Positions 43,479 through 59,170 are shown, numbered from the stretch's first letter. The stretch is 64,000 nt of DNA from Streptomyces huiliensis (GCF_020037025.1 NZ_JAIQLH010000056.1:1-64000), one strand, 5' to 3'. The notes: generated by a model not told the origin, from the letters alone. Made by a program: numbers and translations.

Positions 43479-43549
43479 CCTCACCCCTTCACTAATGCAA
43501 TCATTTTATTCGCAGTAGCGAACAGCCCCGGGGTGCCGGCGAAAACAAC

Positions 43550-43581
43550 GGAGCCCCGGCCGTCGTACCGGCCGGGGCTCC
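43550..43581. terminator. Terminator between kinase and DLW-39 genes
   Basis: A perfect 13-base-pair stem (GGAGCCCCGGCCG) with a six-base loop lies between the convergent genes and can act on both strands. Confidence 0.85.
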
Positions 43582-43598
43582 GCGTAGAACTCGTCGTC

Positions 43599-43733
43599 TC
43601 ACACACCCGAACCTGCGGGCACGGAGTCGGTCGCCTCCGTCCACAGATCCTGCTCGGCGCGATCCGCCTGGATCTGGCGGTACACGAGGAGCCCGCCGAT
43701 GGCGGCCAGTGCGACCAGGAGCAGCTTCTTCAC
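43599..43733 (-). CDS. DLW-39 family small membrane protein
   Basis: Forty-four residues: a membrane helix (KKLLLVALAAIGGLLVYRQI) followed by RAEQDLWTEATD, which holds the family's Asp-Leu-Trp motif. This tiny family is conserved in actinobacteria, usually close to gyrA, and has no known function. The start is GTG 43733 with an AGG-containing site upstream; the same frame is open further up but without homology. Confidence 0.85.
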   Translation of the reverse strand: MKKLLLVALAAIGGLLVYRQIQADRAEQDLWTEATDSVPAGSGV

Positions 43734-43809
43734 CGCGCGACCTCGTCTTTCCTTGACGTAAGGGGACTCTGGTGGCCGATGATACACACCGGCCGATACC
43801 GATCGGTGA

Positions 43810-43831
43810 CCTGTATCGGACCTGTATCGGA
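43810..43831. repeat. 11-bp tandem repeat upstream of DLW-39
   Basis: CCTGTATCGGA occurs twice in tandem. The adjoining GCCGATACCGATCGGT adds two further inverted CGATA/TATCG elements. On the minus strand this array precedes a possible -10 (TATCAT near 43,780), so it could be an operator. Confidence 0.6.
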
Positions 43832-43901
43832 CTCTGCCGTACCGCTTCCCTGCCTCCGCCGTACCGCCTCGGGAGCTCTCACACGACTTGTCCGGAAAAG
43901 C

Positions 43902-43942
43902 CGATCGGCCCGGCCGGAGATTTCTCTCCGTCCGGGCCGATC
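43902..43942 (-). terminator. Terminator of tRNA-Ile
   Basis: A stem of about 18 base pairs (CGATCGGCCCGG, CGGAGA) with a short TTTC loop and one bulge lies just past the tRNA 3' end. Confidence 0.8.
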
Positions 43943-43949
43943 GGGCCGG

Positions 43950-44023
43950 TGGGGCTAACAGGACTTGAACCTGTGGCCTCTTCCTTATCAGGGAAGCGCT
44001 CTAACCGTCTGAGCTATAGCCCC
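43950..44023 (-). tRNA. tRNA-Ile (anticodon GAT)
   Basis: Seventy-four bases. Acceptor GGGGCTA pairs with TAGCCCC, D-arm TAGCTCAGACGGTTAGAGC, anticodon loop CTGATAA (GAT), T-arm with GTTCAAGTC, discriminator A, CCA not encoded. Confidence 0.96.
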
Positions 44024-44106
44024 GCGCTGCACCGAAAGATTAGCGCACTTGGGGCCCAGTCCCAAAATCGCCCGGCCACCCCTCGCCGGCGGGCCGCCCG
44101 CGAGGG

Positions 44107-44883
44107 CTATTCGTCCTCGGCGAGGGTGAGCTCCACGCCGCCCACGAAGGACGCCGAGAGGTTGTAGACGAAGGCGATCAGGGTCGCCAGGGCGGTCGCC
44201 AGGACCACCTCGATGACCGCGATCACGACGGTGAACATCAGGACGCGCGGCAGCGACAGGAACGACTGGAGGTCGAAGCCGCCGCCCTCCCCCGAGGTGG
44301 CGTCGCTGATGGTCCCGCCGACGGCGGAGAAGACGCCCATGGCGTCCAGGACCAGCCACAGCACCGTGACCGCCACGATCGTGCAGACGGCCAGGGCGAG
44401 CGACAGCAGGAAGCTGACCTTCATCACCGACCACGGGTCGGCCTTGGCCACCCGCAGCCGCGCGGAGCGGGTGCGGGGCGCCGCGGCGGCGGGCGCGGCG
44501 GACGCCGCCGGGGCGGCCCCCTGGGCCGGGACCTGCCGGGCCGCGGCCGGGGCCTTGGCGGCCCCCGCGGGCTTGCTCATGCTCTTGGTGCCCCCCTTGG
44601 CGGCGCCGGCGGCGCCCTTGCCTGCCTTGGACGCGGTGCTGGACGCGGTGCGCTCGGCCGGCGGCTCGTAGGCCTTCGGCGGGTGGTACGGCTTCGGGCC
44701 CTTGGTCTCCGTCATGGAGTCCCCCCTGTTGGCGGCGGTGGTGTCGCTCCCACCCGGGGAGTCTGCCCCGTCCGCGTCGGCGCCACGGGCACCGCCCTTG
44801 CCGACCGCGGTGCTCGAAGAAGCACCGGCACCGCGTCGCCCGGCGTCCGCACCGCTTGCCGCGGTGCCCGTGGCTCGACTCAC
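44107..44883 (-). CDS. DUF3566 family membrane protein downstream of gyrA
   Basis: A 258-residue protein. The first 145 residues are Ala/Gly/Pro/Lys-rich and predicted disordered. The C-terminal DUF3566 domain has two helices (VMKVSFLLSLALAVCTIVAVTVLWLVLDAMGVF and RVLMFTVVIAVIEVVLATALATLIAFVYNL). GTG 44883 lies three bases after the gyrA stop and has GAGGAG, part of the gyrA 3' end, six bases upstream, so it is translated with gyrA. ATG 44715 (MTETKGPKP, with GGGGGG) is an alternative start. Function unknown. Confidence 0.85.
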   Translation of the reverse strand: MSRATGTAASGADAGRRGAGASSSTAVGKGGARGADADGADSPGGSDTTAANRGDSMTETKGPKPYHPPKAYEPPAERTASSTASKAGKGAAGAAKGGTKSMSKPAGAAKAPAAARQVPAQGAAPAASAAPAAAAPRTRSARLRVAKADPWSVMKVSFLLSLALAVCTIVAVTVLWLVLDAMGVFSAVGGTISDATSGEGGGFDLQSFLSLPRVLMFTVVIAVIEVVLATALATLIAFVYNLSASFVGGVELTLAEDE

Positions 44884-44886
44884 GAC

Positions 44887-47526
<2,640 letters not shown>

Positions 47527-47572
47527 TGGTGTTCAAAGTCCTTTCGAGCCGCGGCTGTTCGTGCAGGCCGAC

Positions 47573-49993
<2,421 letters not shown>

Positions 49994-50539
49994 TCACCCG
50001 TAGGTGTCGCCCGGCCCCGTGCTCCCCGGTGCGCGCAGTGCTCCGTACCGGCGCGTCGGCCCGCCCGGACCCAGCACCTTGATCAGCCGGACGGTGCCCT
50101 GGCCCAGGTCGTCGTTGAGCCGGGCCACCAGCGTCGGGGCGAGCAGCCGGAGCTGGGTCGCCCACGTCGTCGAGTCGCACCGCACGGTCAGCACCCGCGC
50201 GTCCTCGTCGTACCCCTCCGGCTCGCAGTGCAGCGCCACGTTCTCGCCGACGATCTGCGGCCAGCGCCCGGTCACCCCGCCGACCGCCGCGGGCGTCTCC
50301 CAGCCGCGCTCGGTGATCAGGCGGTTGATGGCCGCGCCCAGCGGCAGCGGGTCGCGGCCGTCGGCGCGCGCGCCGGAGCGCAGGCCGCCGCGGCGCGCCT
50401 GCTTCTTCTGCTGCACGGCCGCGCCCCGCGCCCGCGCCTGCTCCTTGGCCGCGCGCAGCGCGACCCGCGCCAGGTCCACGCCGGACGGTTCCGGCACCCT
50501 GCGCGTCGAGGACTGCTGCGCCGGGGAGTGCTCGGTCAT
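49994..50539 (-). CDS. dciA: DciA family (DUF721) replication protein
   Basis: A 181-residue protein. The C-terminal DUF721/DciA domain reads [37 protein letters not shown], then [26 protein letters not shown]. DciA is the ancestral loader or partner of the replicative helicase DnaB in bacteria lacking DnaC/DnaI. The N-terminal 70 residues are basic and disordered. ATG 50539 overlaps the recF stop (ATGA), placing it in the dnaN-gnd-recF-dciA-gyrB order. Confidence 0.9.
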   Translation of the reverse strand: MTEHSPAQQSSTRRVPEPSGVDLARVALRAAKEQARARGAAVQQKKQARRGGLRSGARADGRDPLPLGAAINRLITERGWETPAAVGGVTGRWPQIVGENVALHCEPEGYDEDARVLTVRCDSTTWATQLRLLAPTLVARLNDDLGQGTVRLIKVLGPGGPTRRYGALRAPGSTGPGDTYG

Positions 50540-51669
50540 ACGCGCTCGACCGTCCCCTCGGAGACCGCGTACCGCGCGCCCGTCAGCACGTCCGGAACGT
50601 CGTCGTCCACCGCGGCCGTCACCAGCACCTGCTCACCGTCGGCCACCAGCTCCGCCAGCCGCTCGCGGCGGCGGGCGTCCAGCTCGGCGAAGACGTCGTC
50701 GAGGACGAGGACGGGCTCGTTGCCCTCCGCCTTGAGCAGCTCGTACGAGGCCAGCCGCAGCGCCAGCGCGTACGACCAGGACTCCCCGTGGCTCGCGTAC
50801 CCCTTGGCGGGCAGCTGCCCCAGCCGCAGCACGAGGTCGTCGCGGTGCGGACCGACGAGGGTCACGCCGCGCTCCATCTCCTGCTTGCGTGCCTCGCCCA
50901 GCGCGGTGAGCAGCACCTCGTACAGCTCCTCGCGGGTGCGCGCGCCCTCCGGGCCGCCGACGCCGACCGGGCCGCGGTAGTCGAAGGCGACCGGCCCGCC
51001 GCCGGGCGCCAGCCGCTCGTACGCGAGGTCGGCCAGCGGCAGCAGGGCGGCGATCAGATCCAGGCGGTGCGCCAGCAGCTCGGCGCCGGCGCGGGCCAGG
51101 TGCTGGTCCCAGATGTCGAGCGTGGAGACGTCCATCGAGCGGCCGGCGTGCCGGCGCGCCATCACGGCGGACTTCAGCAGGGTATTGCGCTGCTTGAGGA
51201 CGCGCTCGTAGTCCGAGCGCACGCCCGCCATCCGCGGGGAACGGGCGGTGACCAGCTCGTCCAGGAACCGCCGGCGCTCCCCGGGGTCGCCCTTGACCAG
51301 GGCCAGGTCCTCGGGGGCGAACAGCACGGTCCGCACGATGCCGAGCACGTCCCGGGGCCTGACCTGGGACGAGCGGTTGAGCCTGGCCCGGTTGGCCTTG
51401 CCCGGGTTGAGCTCCAGCTCGATCAGCTGCTGCCGCTCCCCCTGGACGACGGCGGCGCGGACGAACGCCCGGTCCGCGCCCAGCCGGACCAGCGGGGCGT
51501 CGGAGGAGACACGGTGGCTGCCGAGGGTCGCCAGGTAGCCGACCGCCTCGACGAGGTTGGTCTTGCCCTGGCCGTTGGGGCCCACGAAAGCCGTGACGCC
51601 CGGATCGAGCGGGACCTCGACCCGGGCGTACGAGCGGAAGTCGGCGAGCGAGAGATGCGAAACGTGCAT
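50536..51669 (-). CDS. recF: DNA replication/repair protein RecF
   Basis: A 377-residue SMC-like ATPase. Walker A is GPNGQGKT (residues 30-37); near the C-terminus are the signature SYALALRLA and Walker [20 protein letters not shown]. RecF loads RecA at gapped DNA with RecOR. It starts at ATG 51669 and its stop overlaps dciA. Confidence 0.96.
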   Translation of the reverse strand: MHVSHLSLADFRSYARVEVPLDPGVTAFVGPNGQGKTNLVEAVGYLATLGSHRVSSDAPLVRLGADRAFVRAAVVQGERQQLIELELNPGKANRARLNRSSQVRPRDVLGIVRTVLFAPEDLALVKGDPGERRRFLDELVTARSPRMAGVRSDYERVLKQRNTLLKSAVMARRHAGRSMDVSTLDIWDQHLARAGAELLAHRLDLIAALLPLADLAYERLAPGGGPVAFDYRGPVGVGGPEGARTREELYEVLLTALGEARKQEMERGVTLVGPHRDDLVLRLGQLPAKGYASHGESWSYALALRLASYELLKAEGNEPVLVLDDVFAELDARRRERLAELVADGEQVLVTAAVDDDVPDVLTGARYAVSEGTVERV

Positions 51670-51704
51670 GGGTGCGCGCCGAGCCTCCTGATTCGCGTGG
51701 GGTG

Positions 51705-52580
51705 TTACTTGCTCTCGACCGCGTGGCCGCCGAACTGGTTGCGCAGCGCGGCGATCATCTTCATCTGCGGCGAGTCGTCCTGGCGGGACGCGAAGCGGGC
51801 GAAGAGGGAGGCGGTGATCGCCGGGAGCGGCACCGCGTTGTCGATGGCGGCCTCGACCGTCCAGCGGCCCTCGCCGGAGTCGGCGGCGTAGCCGCGCAGC
51901 TTGTCGAGGTGCTCGTCCTGGTCCAGGGCGTTGACGGCGAGGTCGAGCAGCCAGGAGCGGATGACCGTGCCCTCCTGCCAGGAGCGGAAGATCTCGCGCA
52001 CGTCGGTGACGGAGTCGACCTTCTCCAGCAGCTCCCAGCCCTCGGCGAACGCCTGCATCATGGCGTACTCGATGCCGTTGTGGACCATCTTGGCGAAGTG
52101 GCCCGCGCCGACCTTGCCGGCGTGCACGGAGCCGAACTCGCCCTCGGGCTTCAGCGCGTCGAAGATCGGCTGGACGCGGGCGACGTTGGCGGCGTCGCCG
52201 CCGTACATCAGCGCGTAGCCGTTCTCCAGGCCCCAGACACCGCCGGAGACGCCGCAGTCCACGAAGCCGATGCCCTTGGCGGCGAGCTCCTTGGCGTGCT
52301 TCTCGTCGTCCGTCCAGCGGGAGTTGCCGCCGTCGACGACGACGTCGCCGGGCGACAGCAGCTCGCCGAGCTCGTCGACGGTGGACTGGGTCGCCGCGCC
52401 CGCGGGGACCATGATCCACACGACGCGCGGACCCTTGAGGGAATCCACAAGCTCCTGGAGGCTGTGGACATCTCCGAGGTCCGGGTTGCGGTCGTATCCG
52501 ATGACGGTGTGGCCTGCGCGGCGGATGCGCTCGCGCATGTTGCCGCCCATCTTGCCGAGACCGACGAGACCGAGCTCCAT
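51705..52580 (-). CDS. gnd: 6-phosphogluconate dehydrogenase (decarboxylating, short GndA-like form)
   Basis: A 291-residue protein of the short, actinobacterial type. The N-terminal Rossmann motif is [36 protein letters not shown] and [31 protein letters not shown] carry the substrate and catalytic Lys/Glu residues. It yields ribulose 5-phosphate, CO2 and NAD(P)H. It sits between recF and dnaN, as in other streptomycetes. AGAGGA lies six bases before ATG 52580. Confidence 0.92.
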   Translation of the reverse strand: MELGLVGLGKMGGNMRERIRRAGHTVIGYDRNPDLGDVHSLQELVDSLKGPRVVWIMVPAGAATQSTVDELGELLSPGDVVVDGGNSRWTDDEKHAKELAAKGIGFVDCGVSGGVWGLENGYALMYGGDAANVARVQPIFDALKPEGEFGSVHAGKVGAGHFAKMVHNGIEYAMMQAFAEGWELLEKVDSVTDVREIFRSWQEGTVIRSWLLDLAVNALDQDEHLDKLRGYAADSGEGRWTVEAAIDNAVPLPAITASLFARFASRQDDSPQMKMIAALRNQFGGHAVESK

Positions 52581-52764
52581 CAGTGATCCTCTATGCCGTA
52601 GTCGTAGCGGTTTACCCGGATCCGAGCCTACGCCCGGGGGTCCGTGCACACCTGTCGGGACCGAGCGCTCAAACGGTGGGGCGGGTACCCGCCCGTGGTC
52701 CGTCCATGCGCCCGGTCAAGGCGTCCCCCGCACTGGTCCGTACGGGGGACGTCACCGAAGCTCG

Positions 52765-52866
52765 GCCCGAAAGCCGCACCGGCCTGCTGCGCTGTCGCGA
52801 GGGCCGACCCTCGCGCTCCCGGCCGCCGGCGCGTCCGTGGCGCGTCAGCCCGAAAGCCGCACCGGC
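52765..52866. repeat. 19-bp direct repeat of the dnaN 3' end
   Basis: GCCCGAAAGCCGCACCGGC occurs at 52848-52866, where it encodes the last dnaN codons (PVRLSG), and again at 52765-52783 in the dnaN-gnd spacer, 83 bases further on. Confidence 0.9.
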
Positions 52867-53975
52867 ATGATCAGGTACTTGTACGCCTCGTCCGCCTCCG
52901 CGTCGACCGCGGGCTTGCCGCTGAGCAGCGCCGGCTTGGTGGACGTGGTGAAGGAGAGCTGGGCGACCGGGGAGTCGATCGCGGAGAGGCCCTCCAGCAG
53001 GAAGCCGGGGTTGAAGGCGATGGAGATGTCGTCGCCCTCCAGCCGGGCGTCGACCCTTTCCACAGCCTGTGCGTCGTCGCTGGAGCCTGCCTCCAGGATC
53101 AGCACGCCCTGCTCGAAGCTCAGCCGGACCGGGGTGTTGCGCTCGGCGACCAGGGCCACGCGCTTGACGGCCTCGACGAAGGGGGCCGTCTCGATCACGG
53201 CGACCGAGTTGAACTCGGTCGGGAACAGGGTGCGGTACTTCGGCAGGTCGCCTTCCAGCAGCCGCGTCGTGGTGCGGCGGCCGGCGCCCTCGAAGCCGAT
53301 GAGGCCCTCGCCCGCGCCGGAGCCCGAGAGCGCCAGCGAGACGGTGTCGCCGCCGCTCAGCGACTTGGCGGTGTCCAGCAGCGTCTTGGCGGGGACCAGG
53401 GCGACGGCGGAGACGTCGGGGGTCTCCGGCTTCCACATGAACTCGCGGACGGCGAAGCGGTAGCGGTCGGTGGAGGCCAGGGTGACGGTGTCGCCCTCGA
53501 TCTCGATGCGCACACCGGTGAGCACCGGCAGGGTGTCGTCACGGCCGGCGGCGATGGCGACCTGGGCGGCGGCGGACGCGAAGACCTCGGCGGGGACGGT
53601 GCCGGTGGCGGTGGGCATCTGGGGCAGCGCCGGGTACTCCTCCACAGGCAGGGTGTGGAGTGTGAATCGCGACGAGCCGCAGACCACGGTGGCGCGGACG
53701 CCGTCGGTGGAGATCTCCACAGGCCTGTTGGGAAGTGCGCGGCAGATGTCGGCGAGGAGCCGGCCGGAGACGAGGACGGTGCCGTCCTCTTCCACATCGG
53801 CCTCGACCGAGACGCGGGCCGAGACCTCGTAGTCGAAGCCGGAGAGGCTGAGCGAGCCGTCCTCCGCCTTCAGCAGCAGTCCCGCGAGGACCGGCACCGG
53901 CGGACGGGCCGGGAGGCTGCGGGCCGCCCAGGCCACTGCCTCCGCGAGTACATCGCGCTCCACCCGGATCTTCAC
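52845..53975 (-). CDS. dnaN: DNA polymerase III beta sliding clamp
   Basis: A 376-residue clamp: three tandem domains of about 120 residues, beginning MKIRVERDVLAEAVAWAARSLPARPPVPVLAGLLLKA and ending YKYLIMPVRLSG, the usual C-terminal MPxRL peptide. It encircles DNA and tethers polymerase. GTG 53975 has AGGAGG eight bases upstream. It lies just beyond oriC on the same strand as dnaA. Confidence 0.97.
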   Translation of the reverse strand: MKIRVERDVLAEAVAWAARSLPARPPVPVLAGLLLKAEDGSLSLSGFDYEVSARVSVEADVEEDGTVLVSGRLLADICRALPNRPVEISTDGVRATVVCGSSRFTLHTLPVEEYPALPQMPTATGTVPAEVFASAAAQVAIAAGRDDTLPVLTGVRIEIEGDTVTLASTDRYRFAVREFMWKPETPDVSAVALVPAKTLLDTAKSLSGGDTVSLALSGSGAGEGLIGFEGAGRRTTTRLLEGDLPKYRTLFPTEFNSVAVIETAPFVEAVKRVALVAERNTPVRLSFEQGVLILEAGSSDDAQAVERVDARLEGDDISIAFNPGFLLEGLSAIDSPVAQLSFTTSTKPALLSGKPAVDAEADEAYKYLIMPVRLSG

Positions 53976-54854
53976 CGGAACCGCCTCCTGCTTGTTGCTG
54001 GCTGGCCCTGCTGGGCTGTCTTCGTCGCTGGCTTCGTCGTGCTCCGCCGGGTCCGACGGCTGCGACGGCTACGAAGCCGGAGACCAGTCTGACGTACGCC
54101 GCTGACAGCCGGTGCTGCTCGGGGTCAAGTCGCACCCGGCGGCGTGGCGCGGCCTCGGGCCGAGTTGTGCACAGGACCCACTTCGAAACGAGTTCCCCGG
54201 TTGATCTCAGTGGTCGTAGTAGTAGGGCCTGTGGAAACCGTGGAAAACTTCCTTTGCCCTGGTCAGGCCGGATTTTTTGTCCACTGACCCTGTGGGTGGC
54301 CACGGTGGAAAACCGGGCGTCACTGTGGAGAAACAAAAGTTCTGCACAGGCGGTGCACAGGCAGGGGGTACTTCTCCCCAGGCTCGTCCCCAGCTTTACC
54401 CAGGTTCCCCACAGCCCAACCCGGCAGCTTGGTGTGACGCCTTTCACTCGGCGCGGTGAGCTCGGGCGTTTCGTTGCCGAACAGTGGACAACCCTGGGGA
54501 AAGGCTGTGCACAACGCCGTTCTTCCTGTGGGCGGCCGGTGGACAACCGCCGCGGCCGCTGTGGGCGGACTCGTCATCCACAGGCTGTGGACTTCGGTTC
54601 CCCACACTTCCACACCCTGCTGACCTCCTCTGATGAGCTGTCAACAGGCCCGGCTGTGGACATCATCTGGATAACTTCCCAGTCCCCAGGATGTGGACGG
54701 GCGTCGGGGGCGGTTTCTGTGGAGAACGCGGTGACCTGGGTCCCTATTCGAACGAGGTGGCCGCGAGGCGACGCCGTCCGGAACGGCGAAAGGCGCCCCG
54801 GGAACCGTCCCGGAGCGCCCTCGGAGGCGTCCCCGCGCGCTCGGCGCGGTCCTG
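53976..54854. other. oriC: Chromosomal replication origin oriC
   Basis: This 879-base gap between dnaA and dnaN holds about 16 DnaA-box-like nonamers on both strands, mainly at 54165-54726. Examples: TTGTGCACA 54165, TGTGGAAAC 54230, TTGTCCACT 54277, TGTGGAGAA 54324 and 54718, AGTGGACAA 54483, TGTGCACAA 54506, GGTGGACAA 54538, TCATCCACA 54574, TGTGGACTT 54586, TGTGGACAT 54655. Cores match the Streptomyces (T/C)TGTCCACA form. Short AT-rich tracts (GATTTTTTG at 54271; GATAACTT at 54669) are candidates for unwinding. Location and density match the known Streptomyces origin. Confidence 0.93.
54792..54819 (-). terminator. Terminator of dnaA
   Basis: A stem of about 12 base pairs (GGCGCCCCGGGA against TCCCGGAGCGCC, one mismatch) with a four-base loop lies 36 bases past the dnaA stop, at the edge of oriC. 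It would keep dnaA transcription out of the origin. Confidence 0.7.
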
Positions 54855-56672
54855 TCAGCCGTTCTTGATGCGGTTGGTCAGCTCGGTCACCTGGTTGTAG
54901 ATGGACCGCCGTTCGGCCATCAACGCGCGGATCTTGCGGTCCGCGTGCATCACGGTCGTGTGGTCGCGGCCGCCGAACTGCGCGCCGATCTTCGGCAGGG
55001 ACAGGTCCGTGAGCTCACGGCAGAGGTACATGGCGATCTGGCGCGCCGTCACCAGCACCCGGCTGCGCGAGGCGCCGCACAGGTCCTCCACGGTGTGCCC
55101 GAAGTAGTCGGCGGTGGCGGCCATGATGGCGGGCGCGGTGATCTCCGGCGAGGCGTCCTCGCCGCCCGGGATCAGGTCCTTGAGGACGATCTCGGTGAGG
55201 CCCAGGTCGACGGGCTGCCGGTTGAGGCTGGCGAACGCCGTGACGCGGATGAGCGCGCCCTCGAGCTCGCGGATGTTCCGCGAGATCCGGGAGGCGATGA
55301 ACTCCAGCACCTCCGGCGGCGCGTTCAGCTGCTCCTGGACCGCCTTCTTCCGCAGGATCGCGATCCGGGTCTCCAGCTCGGGCGGCTGGACGTCGGTGAT
55401 CAGACCCCACTCGAAGCGGTTGCGCAGCCGGTCCTCCAGGGTCACCAGCTGCTTGGGCGGCCGGTCCGAGGAGAGCACGATCTGCTTGTTGGCGTTGTGC
55501 AGGGTGTTGAAGGTGTGGAAGAACTCCTCCTGTGTCGACTCCTTGCTCGCGAGGAACTGGATGTCGTCGACCAGCAGGATGTCCATGTCGCGGTAGCGCT
55601 TGCGGAACGCGTCCGCCTTGCCGTCGCGGATGGAGTTGATGAACTCGTTGGTGAACTCCTCTGAGCTCACGTACCGCACCCGCGTGCCCGGGTAGAGGCT
55701 GCGCGCGTAGTGCCCGATCGCGTGCAGCAGGTGCGTCTTGCCGAGCCCCGACTCGCCGTAGATGAAGAGGGGGTTGTACGCCTTCGCCGGCGCCTCGGCG
55801 ACCGCCACGGCCGCCGCGTGCGCGAACCGGTTGGACGCGCCGATGACGAAGGTGTCGAAGAGGTACTTGGGGTTCAGCCGGGCGGTCGGCTCGCCGGGGC
55901 CTGACGACCCGGAGGACTTCCCCCCGCCCGGCGCGCCCGAGCCGCCGGGCACCGGCCGGTCGCCCTGGCCGCCGCCGCGGCCATGGGTGTCCGGGAGCTC
56001 GCGCTGCTGCTCGTAGGGGCGCTCGGACCCGGCCGACCGGTAGCCGCCGGGCTCGCGCTGCTGCTCGTAGCCGGACGAGGGGTGCTGCGGCGAGGCGTAG
56101 GGGTCGCGGTCGTTCTCGGCGAAGCCGAGCCGCGGCTGCTGCCAGCCGTAGTCGCCCCGGTCCTGCGCGCGGCCCCCGGGACCGCCGGGGCCCGTGTGCC
56201 GCGGCCAGGAGCCGGGCTCGGAGCGGGACTGCTGGTAGTCGGGGTAGGCGGGACGGACGGTCGGCAGCTCGTCGCCGGCGCCGCGGCCGTACCCGTCCCG
56301 GCCGTCGTAGCCGGAGCGCCCGTCGTACCCCTCGTACGTGTCACGGCCCTGGCCGTTGTGCGAACGCTCTTCGTGCGCGGGCTGCTGCGGCGCGGCCGGC
56401 TCGCCGACCGAGTTGTCGACCGTGATCGCGATGCGGATCGGCCGACCGCACTCCCTGCTCAGGGCGTCGCTGACGACCGGAGCCAGCCGACCTTCCAGTA
56501 CGCCCTTGGCGAACTCGTTGGGGACGGCGAGCAGCGCGGTGTCCGCGACCAGGGCCAGCGGCTGGCAGCGCTTGATCCAGTGCTCGTCCTTGCTCTCGAC
56601 TCTTCCCTCGCCCAGGAGCTGCTCCAGCACGCGCGGCCACACTGCGGCAAGATCGGCAGGCAGGTCAGCCAC
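54855..56672 (-). CDS. dnaA: Chromosomal replication initiator protein DnaA
   Basis: A 605-residue DnaA. Domain I is residues 1-90. The long disordered Gly/Tyr/Arg-rich domain II spans about 90-262, typical of streptomycetes and twice the usual length. The AAA+ domain III has Walker A GESGLGKT (306-313) and Walker [10 protein letters not shown]. Domain IV ends with the DnaA-box-binding [17 protein letters not shown] 56672 starts it; the ribosome binding site is weak. It opens the melted origin. A DnaA box just upstream of its promoter suggests autoregulation. Confidence 0.97.
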   Translation of the reverse strand: MADLPADLAAVWPRVLEQLLGEGRVESKDEHWIKRCQPLALVADTALLAVPNEFAKGVLEGRLAPVVSDALSRECGRPIRIAITVDNSVGEPAAPQQPAHEERSHNGQGRDTYEGYDGRSGYDGRDGYGRGAGDELPTVRPAYPDYQQSRSEPGSWPRHTGPGGPGGRAQDRGDYGWQQPRLGFAENDRDPYASPQHPSSGYEQQREPGGYRSAGSERPYEQQRELPDTHGRGGGQGDRPVPGGSGAPGGGKSSGSSGPGEPTARLNPKYLFDTFVIGASNRFAHAAAVAVAEAPAKAYNPLFIYGESGLGKTHLLHAIGHYARSLYPGTRVRYVSSEEFTNEFINSIRDGKADAFRKRYRDMDILLVDDIQFLASKESTQEEFFHTFNTLHNANKQIVLSSDRPPKQLVTLEDRLRNRFEWGLITDVQPPELETRIAILRKKAVQEQLNAPPEVLEFIASRISRNIRELEGALIRVTAFASLNRQPVDLGLTEIVLKDLIPGGEDASPEITAPAIMAATADYFGHTVEDLCGASRSRVLVTARQIAMYLCRELTDLSLPKIGAQFGGRDHTTVMHADRKIRALMAERRSIYNQVTELTNRIKNG

Positions 56673-57119
56673 AGGGCACGCTCTCTCGGTCAGCGGGGGC
56701 GCCCCCCGGTCCCACGAATGTGTGGTTCTCGGGACGGGCGGGAAGGATTCGGAGTTCAGCCACGGTAGTCAGGCCGTGGCACGTCGTTCAAGTCGTTGTC
56801 CACAGGGTGTGTACAAATGTGCCATGGGGTGGTCCGCGCCGCCTCACCCGGGCACGGCTGGCGTCTCCGGGGCCTCCGGGAGGCTACGGTTGATGCTGGT
56901 GCGCTGCCGGTTTGACCGGATGGCGTAACGGCGCGTACCGTGACCAGGTCGAGTTGTCGATGGCTGCTGCCGCCTGCCTCCGATGGGCAAGGGTCTCACT
57001 TCTCCAAGTTGGAGTGTGATCGTGAAGCGGTGCCTTGCGTATTGCGAGCTTCCTCGTGGGCGCACGGTGACAGCCAGGCGATGTCCCGCCATCACACGAT
57101 TCATTTCTGGAGTCCCCGA
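56673..57119. promoter_or_regulatory. Divergent dnaA-rpmH promoter region
   Basis: These 447 bases contain no gene. For dnaA (minus strand): -35 TTGAAC at 56791-56786 and -10 TACCGT at 56767-56762 with an 18-base spacer. A perfect DnaA box TTGTCCACA lies at 56796-56804, five bases upstream of the -35. For rpmH (plus strand): -35 TTGACC 56912-56917 and -10 TACCGT 56936-56941, also 18 bases apart. The rpmH leader is about 170 bases. Confidence 0.7.
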
Positions 57120-57257
57120 GTGAGCAAGCGCACCTTCCAGCCGAACAACCGCCGTCGCGCGAAGACCCACGGCTTCCGCCTGCGCATGCGCACCCGCGCC
57201 GGCCGCGCGATTCTCGCGTCCCGCCGTGGCAAGGGTCGCGCCCGCCTGTCTGCCTGA
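57120..57257 (+). CDS. rpmH: 50S ribosomal protein L34
   Basis: Forty-five residues: [22 protein letters not shown], the invariant L34 sequence. GTG 57120 is preceded by GGAG. It starts the rpmH-rnpA-yidD-yidC-jag run. Confidence 0.97.
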   Translation: MSKRTFQPNNRRRAKTHGFRLRMRTRAGRAILASRRGKGRARLSA

Positions 57258-57281
57258 GCAGCCTGACTCAAGGTCCATGAC

Positions 57282-57722
57282 GTGCTGCCTTCCGAGTCTC
57301 GGCTGAGGCGGCGCGAGGACTTCGCGACCGCGGTTCGACGAGGACGCAGGGCCGGGCGCCCTCTCCTCGTCGTCCACCTCCGCAGTGAAACGGACCCGCA
57401 CGCGCCTGGGGGAAGTGTTCCCCCGGCACGTGCGGGTTTCGTCGTCAGCAAGGCGGTGGGCGGTGCGGTGATCCGCAACCGCGTCAAACGCCGGCTGCGC
57501 CACCTCGTGCGTGACCGGCTCGACGCGCTGCCCGCCGGTAGCCTGGTGGTGGTGCGAGCCCTGCCGGGCGCGGGCGAAGCCGACCACGGTCAGCTGGCCC
57601 GCGATCTCGATACCGCATTGCAGCGGCTGTTGGGAGGGGCGCCGCGAAGCTGCAATCCCCCGGGTACCGATACCTCGGTTCCCCGGAACCCCGGCCATGA
57701 CCCGGGAGGGAGTGCACGGTGA
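57282..57722 (+). CDS. rnpA: Ribonuclease P protein component
   Basis: A 146-residue basic protein with the RNase P signature ([27 protein letters not shown]) and [25 protein letters not shown]. It assists the RNA subunit in 5' maturation of tRNAs. The last 25 residues are an unconserved tail. GTG 57282 lies 24 bases after rpmH. The stop overlaps yidD (GTGA). Confidence 0.95.
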   Translation: MLPSESRLRRREDFATAVRRGRRAGRPLLVVHLRSETDPHAPGGSVPPARAGFVVSKAVGGAVIRNRVKRRLRHLVRDRLDALPAGSLVVVRALPGAGEADHGQLARDLDTALQRLLGGAPRSCNPPGTDTSVPRNPGHDPGGSAR

Positions 57723-58036
57723 AGTACCCGCTGCTGTGGTTGATCAAGTTGTACCAGTGGACCATCAGTCCCCTGCTCGGCCCGGTCTGCAAGTACTACC
57801 CGTCGTGCTCGCACTACGGCTACACGGCCATCCGGGTGCATGGCGCGATCAAGGGGACGGTGCTGACGGCCTGGCGCATCCTGCGCTGTAACCCGTGGTC
57901 GCTCGGTGGCGTGGACCACGTACCTCCCCGGAAGCGTCCGGTCTGGCACCAGCGGCTGAGGAGCCGACTGGGCGGACACCCCGTAGCCGGGGCCGCCGCA
58001 CAGCCCGAGACTCAGCCCAACGCCCAAGGAGCCTGA
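57719..58036 (+). CDS. yidD: Membrane protein insertion efficiency factor YidD
   Basis: A 105-residue protein with the family pattern [34 protein letters not shown], then [17 protein letters not shown]. It helps YidC insert membrane proteins. GTG 57719 overlaps the rnpA stop. Confidence 0.95.
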   Translation: MKYPLLWLIKLYQWTISPLLGPVCKYYPSCSHYGYTAIRVHGAIKGTVLTAWRILRCNPWSLGGVDHVPPRKRPVWHQRLRSRLGGHPVAGAAAQPETQPNAQGA

Positions 58037-58039
58037 TAC

Positions 58040-59155
58040 GTGGACACGGTCCTCAAGCCCCTTTATTACGCAGTTTCCTGGATCATCGTCCAGTTCCACT
58101 CGTTCTTCAGCCTGATCTTCGACAAGAACAGCGGCTGGGCGTGGGGTCTGTCGATCGTCTCGCTGGTGGTCCTGATCCGCATCTGCCTGATCCCGCTCTT
58201 CGTGAAGCAGATCAAGGCGACCCGGAACATGCAGGCGCTCCAGCCCAAGATGAAGGCGATCCAGGAGCGCTACAAGAGCGACCGGCAGCGCCAGTCCGAA
58301 GAGATGATGAAGCTCTACAAGGAGACGGGCACCAACCCGCTCTCGAGCTGTCTCCCGATCCTGGCCCAGTCGCCCTTCTTCATCTCGCTGTACCAGGTCC
58401 TCAACCACATCGCGCAGGGCAAGACGGTCGGTGTCATCAACCACGACCTGCTGGCCAGCGCCCGTGAGGCCCACATCTTCGGCGCTCCGCTGTCCGTGAA
58501 GTTCCTGGACAGCGCGGCCAAGATCGAGAAGCTCGGTTCCACCGTCACCGACGTCCGCGTCGTCACGGTGGTCATGATCGTCCTGATGTCGCTGTCGCAG
58601 TTCTACACGCAGCGCCAGCTGATGACGAAGAACGTCGACCTCACGGTCAAGACGCCCTTCATGCAGCAGCAGAAGATGCTGATGTACATCTTCCCGATCA
58701 TGTTCGCCGTCTTCGGCATCAACTTCCCGGTCGGTGTCCTCGTCTACTGGCTGACCACCAATGTGTGGACCATGGGCCAGCAGATGTTCATCATCCGCCG
58801 CAACCCCACCCCGGGCAGCCTCGCCTACCAGCAGCGCCAGGAGCGCCTGCGGGCCAAGGGCAAGCTCAAGGAGGACCCGGCCGAGGTCGAGGCCAAGCAG
58901 GCCGCCGAGGCCGCTCGTGCCGCCCGCCAGCAGCCCAAGCGCCAGACGAAGGCCAAGCGCACCGCGGCCCCGGCCGCAGGTCAGCCGCAGGCCGGCCGTC
59001 CGCAGGCCCGCACCAAGGCCTCCTCGGGGAACGGTGCCCAGGAGCAGGCCGAGGACGCCAAGCCGAAGCAGGGTGGGGGCTCGTCCCGGGGTGCCAAGTC
59101 CGGGCAGCGCAAGGGCGGCCCGCAGCGGCCCAAGCACCAGTCGTCGAAGAAGTAG
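58040..59155 (+). CDS. yidC: Membrane protein insertase YidC
   Basis: A 371-residue insertase with five membrane helices ([100 protein letters not shown]). The positively charged groove Arg lies in LIRICLIPL. The 110-residue C-terminal tail is rich in Lys, Gln and Ala, consistent with ribosome binding. It lacks the large periplasmic domain of proteobacterial YidC. Confidence 0.96.
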   Translation: MDTVLKPLYYAVSWIIVQFHSFFSLIFDKNSGWAWGLSIVSLVVLIRICLIPLFVKQIKATRNMQALQPKMKAIQERYKSDRQRQSEEMMKLYKETGTNPLSSCLPILAQSPFFISLYQVLNHIAQGKTVGVINHDLLASAREAHIFGAPLSVKFLDSAAKIEKLGSTVTDVRVVTVVMIVLMSLSQFYTQRQLMTKNVDLTVKTPFMQQQKMLMYIFPIMFAVFGINFPVGVLVYWLTTNVWTMGQQMFIIRRNPTPGSLAYQQRQERLRAKGKLKEDPAEVEAKQAAEAARAARQQPKRQTKAKRTAAPAAGQPQAGRPQARTKASSGNGAQEQAEDAKPKQGGGSSRGAKSGQRKGGPQRPKHQSSKK

Positions 59156-59170
59156 CGAAGGAGTCCCACC

